In this document: piece after piece, positions 47,807 to 52,123 of the stretch
Numbering within the stretch: the stretch's first letter is position 1
Layout: the number at the start of each line of letters is the position of its first letter
Source: a virus
IMG/VR virus record: IMGVR_UViG_3300042673_000631
Location: 1-52,123 of that record
Reading direction: 5' to 3' (one strand)
DNA: 52,123 nt
Position numbers and translations under genes: made by a program
The notes under the pieces: model-generated
Database searches by the model: none
Seen by the model: the letters and a program-made list of their open reading frames with translations, nothing else
Told to the model about the DNA's origin: nothing

Positions 47807-48935
47807 AGGAAAAATTTTTGTGGGCGATGTTCGTGAACGGTTGTCTCTTGTTGCTGATAAGTCGGTGCAGTGTTGCGTGACCTCACCACCTTATTGGGGG
47901 TTGCGTGATTATGGGAACGGTGACCAGATCGGGTTGGAACAGACACCTGAAGCGTATGTCGCAGAGTTGGTTGCCGTGTTTCGTGAAGTGTGGCGGGTAA
48001 TGCGAGACGATGGTGTGTTGTGGTTAAACATCGGCGACTCGTATGCAGGATCTGGTAAAGGTCCAGCAGGTAATCTTGGGGCGACTCATAACGAACGCCA
48101 TTTGGAGCATGTGCATTCAAAGATTGTGCCGTCTGGTTTGAAACCGAAAGATCTTGTGGGGATTCCGTGGCGTGTTGCTTTTGCTTTGCAGGCTGACGGA
48201 TGGTATTTGAGGCAAGATATTATTTGGGCGAAACCTAACCCGATGCCTGAGTCAGTTGCTGATCGTTGCACAAAGTCGCACGAGTATTTGTTTTTGCTCA
48301 CTAAATCTGCCCGATATTTTTTTGACAATATTGCTATTAAGGAACCTTCTAAGCAGGATTGGGGCACTCGGAATCGTGATGACGGCAAGTATCACAATGA
48401 GGGCACTGGCTTGACCCCGCATACTGGCTTAACGAAGTCGTATGACATGGCTAACAAGCGGTCGGTGTGGAGTATCCCTACGAAACCGTACAAGGGTGCC
48501 CACTTTGCTGTCATGCCTGAAGCGTTAGTGGAGCCGTGTGTGCTTTCTTCTACAAGTGAACATGGTGCATGTACCGAATGCGATACCCCGTGGAAAAGAA
48601 AACTGGAACGAGGCGAAACTGCTGAACGAAAAACTCGTGACGGTTATATCGGTGTGATACCGGGGCGTGATTCTGCTACTCGGATGCAAAGCGTTGATAT
48701 GGAGGCAGTGCCGTACACGACTGTGGGTTGGGAGCCGTCTTGTGAGTGTGGTGTGGATACGGTCAAGCCATGTTTGGTGTTGGATCCGTTTACTGGGTCG
48801 GGAACTGTCGGTGTTGTATCAATGCGAATGGGTCGTGACTTTGTGGGTACCGAATTGAATCCTGATTATGCTGATCTGGCGGTCAGACGAATTGAGGATG
48901 ACCAGCCGATGTTTAACCATGTGCAGGTGGTGTGA
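47799..48935 (+). CDS. DNA methyltransferase (beta-class, N4/N6 amino type)
   Basis: A 378-residue protein from ATG 47799. SPPYWG at 29-34 is the catalytic motif IV and [11 protein letters not shown] near residue 330 is the SAM-binding motif I, the order of beta-class amino methyltransferases. A cysteine-containing insert ([17 protein letters not shown]) may bind zinc. It adds a methyl group to A or C in DNA and probably protects phage DNA. No matching endonuclease gene is seen nearby. Confidence 0.9.
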   Translation: MSEGKIFVGDVRERLSLVADKSVQCCVTSPPYWGLRDYGNGDQIGLEQTPEAYVAELVAVFREVWRVMRDDGVLWLNIGDSYAGSGKGPAGNLGATHNERHLEHVHSKIVPSGLKPKDLVGIPWRVAFALQADGWYLRQDIIWAKPNPMPESVADRCTKSHEYLFLLTKSARYFFDNIAIKEPSKQDWGTRNRDDGKYHNEGTGLTPHTGLTKSYDMANKRSVWSIPTKPYKGAHFAVMPEALVEPCVLSSTSEHGACTECDTPWKRKLERGETAERKTRDGYIGVIPGRDSATRMQSVDMEAVPYTTVGWEPSCECGVDTVKPCLVLDPFTGSGTVGVVSMRMGRDFVGTELNPDYADLAVRRIEDDQPMFNHVQVV

Positions 48936-49120
48936 TGGAGCAGAAAACTTTTTCGCACCGTCTGATCGTTGCTGATATGGCTGATGCTATTCGTCGGGTG
49001 TGTGATGTGTGTGGTTCGGCTCCGAATGTTCAGCAGGTTCGGTTGAGTTGGTTTTCTCCTACTCGGAAGGGTGTGGAGATCAGTTGCCCGAATGGACCGC
49101 ACGAGTTAGTGGATCTGTGA
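48935..49120 (+). CDS. small Cys-rich protein
   Basis: A 61-residue protein from ATG 48935 (GTG 48932 possible). RVCDVCGSAPNVQQVRLSWF and ISCPNGPHEL hold three cysteines and one histidine, a probable zinc site. Same type occurs repeatedly in this region. Confidence 0.6.
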   Translation: MEQKTFSHRLIVADMADAIRRVCDVCGSAPNVQQVRLSWFSPTRKGVEISCPNGPHELVDL

Positions 49121-49145
49121 TGTTGAAACAAACGAAAGAGAAGCA

Positions 49146-49799
49146 ATGCCTGAATTAAATGCCAACATCCCGCCCATTGAATGTTTTGTACGAGGAAATT
49201 ATTTGCGTGACCAGCAAGATAGTCACGATCTCAAATTTCCTTGCATGATTTTCGGGGTGACTTCAATGCAGGGCAGGAGTCCGCTTTTTCATTTCTTGAT
49301 GGAAGACGGCGGTGTGTGGTGGCGTATGCCGATCTCCGCTTTTTGTTCCCGTGAAGATTCCCCTGAAATTGATATCCACGATCTGGTTTTGTGGAATTCT
49401 TTCTCAGCGCATGTGTCGGTCACAGAATTTCAGGCGATGCGAAACATGAGGATGACTTATGTGGCTCGTTCTGGCGAGTTTGTGAACGGCAAATATTTGT
49501 TTACGCTTGACTGGCATTCGCCTGATGACAATGTTTTGAACGGCGGGTTTTCTACGAATCCGGGTCAGCATAAGTGTGGGCATGTGATTGAACGGGATGA
49601 CGGCAATTACGCTATCCAACCTAATAATCGGGTTCGGTTGTTTGATCCGTCATTCACTACTAAAACTGGGACTTTGATTGAGCGGTTCATCAACACACGG
49701 TTGTGGGATGTTGAAGATGCTCACAAGTGGGTGACTTCTGATGATGATCGTTACGAGTACGGCGTTGAAATGAGGCATCAGGGTGATGATGGTGGATGA
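49146..49799 (+). CDS. hypothetical protein
   Basis: A 217-residue beta-rich protein behind AAAGAGAAG. GVTSMQGRSPLFHFLMEDGG, VLWNSFSAHVSVTEF and YLFTLDWHSPDDNVLNGGFS are notable stretches; HKCGHVIERDDGNYAIQPNN follows. I do not recognise a family, although the composition looks like a conserved phage protein. It overlaps the next gene. Confidence 0.65.
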   Translation: MPELNANIPPIECFVRGNYLRDQQDSHDLKFPCMIFGVTSMQGRSPLFHFLMEDGGVWWRMPISAFCSREDSPEIDIHDLVLWNSFSAHVSVTEFQAMRNMRMTYVARSGEFVNGKYLFTLDWHSPDDNVLNGGFSTNPGQHKCGHVIERDDGNYAIQPNNRVRLFDPSFTTKTGTLIERFINTRLWDVEDAHKWVTSDDDRYEYGVEMRHQGDDGG

Positions 49800-49965
49800 A
49801 GAATGGTTTTGTTGTGATGCGATTAGACCTGACGGGTTTACTTATCACCAGTTTGTGACGGTGTGTGATGTGTGTTTTACGCAGTTCCCGTATTACGACT
49901 GCTTTTGTGAGTTGAAACATGAATGTGTACCAAATAAATGGAGGGATAGAAGAAATGACATTTGA
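49789..49965 (+). CDS. small Cys-rich protein
   Basis: A 58-residue protein; several starts between 49783 and 49792 are possible. FCCDAIRP, VCDVCFTQF and YYDCFCELKHECV give eight cysteines, likely a zinc-binding pair. It overlaps both neighbours. Function unknown. Confidence 0.55.
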   Translation: MVDEEWFCCDAIRPDGFTYHQFVTVCDVCFTQFPYYDCFCELKHECVPNKWRDRRNDI

Positions 49966-50194
49966 TGAATGGTGTGAGTTTGGGATCGTTCAGGGTTGGG
50001 TGTCACCGTTTGTGTGTGAGATCCACGATGGGGTTCCGATGTCTTTAAGTGAAGAGATTGCTATGCAAGACGGTAACGAATCGTGTATTTGGGTGATGCG
50101 AATGTATGCAGACGGCGACGAAAAGGCGGCGGTTGAGGATTTCAGTCCGCATGCTTTGTGGCGTAAGCCGTTTACTTTGAGGGCGGTTGACTGA
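49955..50194 (+). CDS. small hypothetical protein
   Basis: A 79-residue protein from ATG 49955, chosen over 49919 for the GGAGGG site eight bases upstream. Acidic and aromatic (FDEWCEFGIVQGWVSPFVCE). Not recognised. Confidence 0.55.
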   Translation: MTFDEWCEFGIVQGWVSPFVCEIHDGVPMSLSEEIAMQDGNESCIWVMRMYADGDEKAAVEDFSPHALWRKPFTLRAVD

Positions 50195-50400
50195 TGCATT
50201 TTTATGATGTGGACGATGTGAATGGTGATCTGGTTGATCTGATCCCGTTTTGTTCTGATTGGTGTCACCGCAGTTGGTGTATTTCTGGCGGTGGTGTTTA
50301 TGGTGGGTGGAATGGTGCCCACGAGGTTGATTATTCAACGGTGTGTGCGTGGTGTCAAGAAAAAATTGTTGGTTTCGGAGATCTTGAGGAGGATCAGTGA
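50194..50400 (+). CDS. small Cys-rich protein
   Basis: A 68-residue protein starting at ATG in a TGATG junction. FCSDWCHRSWC and VCAWCQEKIVGF carry five cysteines and a histidine, similar to small zinc-ribbon proteins in this region. GTGA overlap with the WhiB-like gene. Confidence 0.55.
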   Translation: MHFYDVDDVNGDLVDLIPFCSDWCHRSWCISGGGVYGGWNGAHEVDYSTVCAWCQEKIVGFGDLEEDQ

Positions 50401-50876
50401 GCGATAGTGATGTTGAGATCGTTGAGGAGTTAATTGGGTTGGTTAATGTTGATCGGTCGTGGATGGAGCATGCGGCGTGTCGGGGTATCCACCCAAATTT
50501 GTTTCATTCAGAGTTTGGTGATTATCAAACGCAGAAGCAGGCTCTTGTTGTTTGTAACGGTGTGACAGCGACCCGAAAAACTTGTGGTGTGAATCCTTGC
50601 CCAGTTCGGGAGCAATGTTTGGAGTATGCGATGTCTTTACCTCCCCGTACTGATACTCATGGGGTGTATGGAGGCAAGACGCATAAACAGCGTGTTAGTT
50701 TGCGGAGTGTTCGTGGGGTAACGAAGGGTAAGCCTCGTTCACCTTGTGGTACTCAGGCGGGTTATCGGTCGCATTTGCGGTTTAACGAAAAAACTTGTGA
50801 TGAATGTCGGAAAGCCAATGCTCTTCACAAAATGTTGTTATTAGAATCCAAGAATGCCCGAATTCTTTCAACCTAA
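50397..50876 (+). CDS. second WhiB-like protein, atypical, with C-terminal zinc motif
   Basis: A 159-residue protein from GTG 50397. DRSWMEHAACRG (C28), KTCGVNPCPVREQC (C63, C68, C74) and GVYGGKT fit a WhiB domain, but the middle pair is C-x4-C instead of the usual C-x2-C, and C53 is extra. Residues ~115-140 add CGTQAGYRSHLRFNEKTCDEC, a separate metal-binding motif also seen in actinobacterial phage proteins. It may be a modified regulator. Confidence 0.7.
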   Translation: MSDSDVEIVEELIGLVNVDRSWMEHAACRGIHPNLFHSEFGDYQTQKQALVVCNGVTATRKTCGVNPCPVREQCLEYAMSLPPRTDTHGVYGGKTHKQRVSLRSVRGVTKGKPRSPCGTQAGYRSHLRFNEKTCDECRKANALHKMLLLESKNARILST

Positions 50877-51096
50877 AAAAGTCCGTTATCCGTCTTCCGT
50901 TCAAGAGATGTTTTGGTTATGTGAACAGATGAAGGAGGCAGAAGCGTCTGGGGAGGAAGCCCCGTTTGATGTCTTAATGTCTTCGGCGTTTGTGCATGAT
51001 GTGGCGTTTCGTATTTTGAGGTTGGAGAATGCCATACTCAACCTTGTTGGTGATGCGAATGATGACACCGACGATGTAGGGTTTCCGTTTAGTTGA
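50854..51096 (+). CDS. small helical protein
   Basis: An 80-residue protein from ATG 50854, overlapping the WhiB-like gene by 23 bases. It has SSVQEMFWLCEQMKEAEASG and RILRLENAILNLVGDAND helices. Not recognised. It is the last gene before the noncoding gap. Confidence 0.55.
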   Translation: MPEFFQPKKVRYPSSVQEMFWLCEQMKEAEASGEEAPFDVLMSSAFVHDVAFRILRLENAILNLVGDANDDTDDVGFPFS

Positions 51097-51199
51097 AGAA
51101 ACCCGTTTTGGGTCACGCCGACAGTGTGCATGTCGTTCAGGGTTTGTATCCGTTGGAGGGTATGAGTCGCAAAACACGGTTGCGTGGGTAGATCCCCTT

Positions 51200-51330
51200 A
51201 TGCGAACCGATTCTAGGTGAAGTGTGTAATTGGGGAGCCACGAATCCGTGAGGACGAATTAGAAGGTTAGGACATGAGCCGTGTCGTTAAAGATTAGGTC
51301 GGGGCTTCCGTAGGGCAACGGAAGGGGTGG
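51200..51330 (+). ncRNA. candidate structured noncoding RNA
   Basis: The gap 51097-51599 holds no convincing gene. This part has several possible stems: TTCTAG (51211-51216) with TTAGAA (51259-51264, one G-T pair), TCC-GTGA-GGA at 51245-51254, and CTTCCGT/ACGGAAG (51305-51311/51318-51324). The stretch TCCGTGAGGACGAA matches the stem II side of hammerhead ribozymes, but the CUGANGA core is not present. It could be a phage RNA or a packaging-linked structure. Confidence 0.35.
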
Positions 51331-51370
51331 TGACAAATGCAAGTCTGAGAAAACACCCGTTTCAGGATGA

Positions 51371-51431
51371 CCCTATATAGCACCCCCTGCTACAGCGGGC
51401 ACCACACGGGCACACAGAGGGCTATATGGGG
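51371..51431 (+). repeat. long inverted repeat near the small terminase gene
   Basis: CCCTATATAGC (51371-51381) pairs with GCTATATGGGG (51421-51431) at ten of eleven positions plus one wobble pair. A smaller hairpin, CCCTGC-TACA-GCGGG, lies between the arms. It could be a packaging or replication structure. Confidence 0.6.
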
Positions 51432-51479
51432 CACCACAGCGTACCCAGATAGGTCACTCTTTCCCCCTGTGGCACATCC

Positions 51480-51600
51480 TCGTATTTAGAAACAACACAC
51501 CCGCACACCTAGAAACACCCCTACATACACCCCCCACATACACCCCCCTATACAGCACGCTGACACACACACCACACCACACACAACTACCATACCCACA
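51480..51600 (+). repeat. A/C-rich segment with short tandem repeats
   Basis: Nearly all bases are A or C on this strand. CATACACCCCCC occurs twice in tandem (51524-51535 and 51537-51548), and TAGAAACA recurs. It ends at the small terminase start; no ribosome site is visible. A terminase-binding (pac/cos-type) role is a reasonable guess. Confidence 0.55.
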
Positions 51601-52079
51601 TGGGCAGAAACAGCAAACTCACACCAGAAACACACACCAAAATCATCGGAGCCATCAAAGCAGGCAACTACCTAGAAACAGCCGCCGCATACGCAGGCAT
51701 AGACCAAGGCACCCTACACAGATGGCTAAACCGTGGTCAAGACGAAACAGAAACAGACCCACGATACAGCGAGTTCCGCGAGGCAGTACAAAACGCAAGA
51801 GCCGAAGCCGAAGCACGAAATGTCGCCCTCATCCAAAGAGCCGCCAACGAAGGCACATGGCAAGCCGCCGCATGGTACCTAGAACGAACAGCCTCAAACA
51901 GATGGGGACGCAGAGCCGCCCTAGAGGTCACTGGCGAGGGTGGGGGAGCCGTACAGATCGCAGTTGACACCGATGCACTGGAGGCGAAGGTTCGGGCGAT
52001 CCTCGGAGGGAGCGTCAAAGAGGTCGGCGCAAGTGTCAAGGAATTAGCCCAACCTGTGGATAAACCCCTGCATAGTTGA
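51600..52079 (+). CDS. terS: small terminase subunit
   Basis: A 159-residue protein. Residues ~5-50 form a helix-turn-helix (KIIGAIKAGNYLETAAAYAG, IDQGTLHRWLNRG) typical of small terminases, followed by a helix-rich oligomerisation part (AVQNARAEAEARNVALIQRA, WYLERTASNRWG). It recognises the packaging site and loads the large subunit. The gene is A/C-rich (AGA, CTA and ACA codons), unlike the T/G-rich head genes. The large subunit should follow beyond the right edge. Confidence 0.75.
   Translation: MGRNSKLTPETHTKIIGAIKAGNYLETAAAYAGIDQGTLHRWLNRGQDETETDPRYSEFREAVQNARAEAEARNVALIQRAANEGTWQAAAWYLERTASNRWGRRAALEVTGEGGGAVQIAVDTDALEAKVRAILGGSVKEVGASVKELAQPVDKPLHS
52055..52063 (-). promoter_or_regulatory. 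DnaA box-like site 1
   Basis: TGTGGATAA on the + strand is TTATCCACA on the - strand, a perfect match to the bacterial DnaA box. It lies in the last codons of the small terminase gene, 45 bases from a second copy. Confidence 0.55.
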
Positions 52080-52099
52080 TGCATAAACATGCAAAAGCC

Positions 52100-52108
52100 T
52101 GTGGATAA
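52100..52108 (-). promoter_or_regulatory. DnaA box-like site 2
   Basis: A second TGTGGATAA, in the larger repeat CCTGTGGATAAA (52053-52064 and 52098-52109). Between the two sites, TGCAT-AAAC-ATGCA (52080-52093) forms a small hairpin. Confidence 0.55.
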
Positions 52109-52123
52109 ATAGGGCTGACCAGC

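Noticed and set aside
51238-51262. Active hammerhead ribozyme
   Set aside because: The stem II and GAA side fits, but the strictly conserved CUGANGA core reads G-C-C-A-C-G-A here, so activity is unlikely; kept only as a structured-RNA hint.
51275-51285. Group II intron domain V start (GAGCCGTGTCG)
   Set aside because: No matching ACGGTTC arm with a tetraloop follows at the needed distance and no reverse transcriptase gene is present.
51097-51599. tRNA or CRISPR in the noncoding gap
   Set aside because: No T-loop GGTTCRANTCC with an acceptor stem and no regularly spaced repeat-spacer units were found by eye here or elsewhere.

Overview
The window is almost certainly part of a tailed (siphovirus-type) phage genome. 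Every convincing gene lies on the + strand. Genes are packed with ATGA/GTGA/TGATG overlaps, and portal, MuF-like, capsid, tail-tube, frameshifted tail chaperone, tape-measure, tail-fibre, endolysin and small-terminase genes are all present. Two WhiB-type regulators, promoters that look leaderless and an amidoligase/glutamine-amidotransferase/GGCT set point to an actinobacterial host. That host assignment is inference; nothing here names a genus. No integrase, large terminase, DNA polymerase or tRNA gene was seen.

Layout. 1-2330: two small-gene operons, each behind a copy of a repeated promoter. 2350-2395: UUCG-loop terminator followed by a probably leaderless start. 2395-4702: portal and MuF-like protein. 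4702-13720: a run of effector-like genes (HExxH peptidases, an ART/DUF3626-like domain, a GNAT-like domain, and an XkdF-like protease fused to a zeta-type kinase). 13983-14413: GGCT gene with its own promoter. 14451-18332: scaffold-like protein, decoration-like protein, major capsid and head-tail connectors. 18329-19265: two zinc-finger genes (one Com-like) and a lipoprotein transglycosylase. 19394-30460: tail genes. 30479-33048: secreted Thr-rich protein, holin-like proteins and M15 endolysin. 33111-34833: HTH protein, phosphoesterase and small genes. 34869-37555: a second pair of tagged effector-like genes. 37647-41121: recombination/replication genes (annealing-like protein, initiator with internal iterons, gp39P-like loader, SSB) and GP88. 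41201-45787: early-type operons behind three more copies of the repeated promoter, including amidoligase, class II amidotransferase and WhiB. 45912-51096: ParB-like protein, methyltransferases and many small Cys-rich proteins. 51097-51599: noncoding, with structured and A/C-rich sequence. 51600-52079: small terminase, followed by two DnaA-box-like sites.

The most interesting feature is a short module, consensus K-A-(K-F-S)-S-R-S-E-A-G-R-Y-A-A-x-x-R-W, seen nine times in seven proteins. It sits just before, or between, unrelated enzyme-like domains. These proteins lie either next to the portal/MuF/protease genes or in a second cluster at 34.9-37.5 kb. I infer a modular set of virion-packaged effectors sharing a targeting or packaging tag, possibly released by the head protease. 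A second theme is shared regulation: six copies of a TTGAC-NN-GGTTTAG promoter link the 5' small genes, the GGCT gene, and the amidoligase/amidotransferase operon about 30 kb away.
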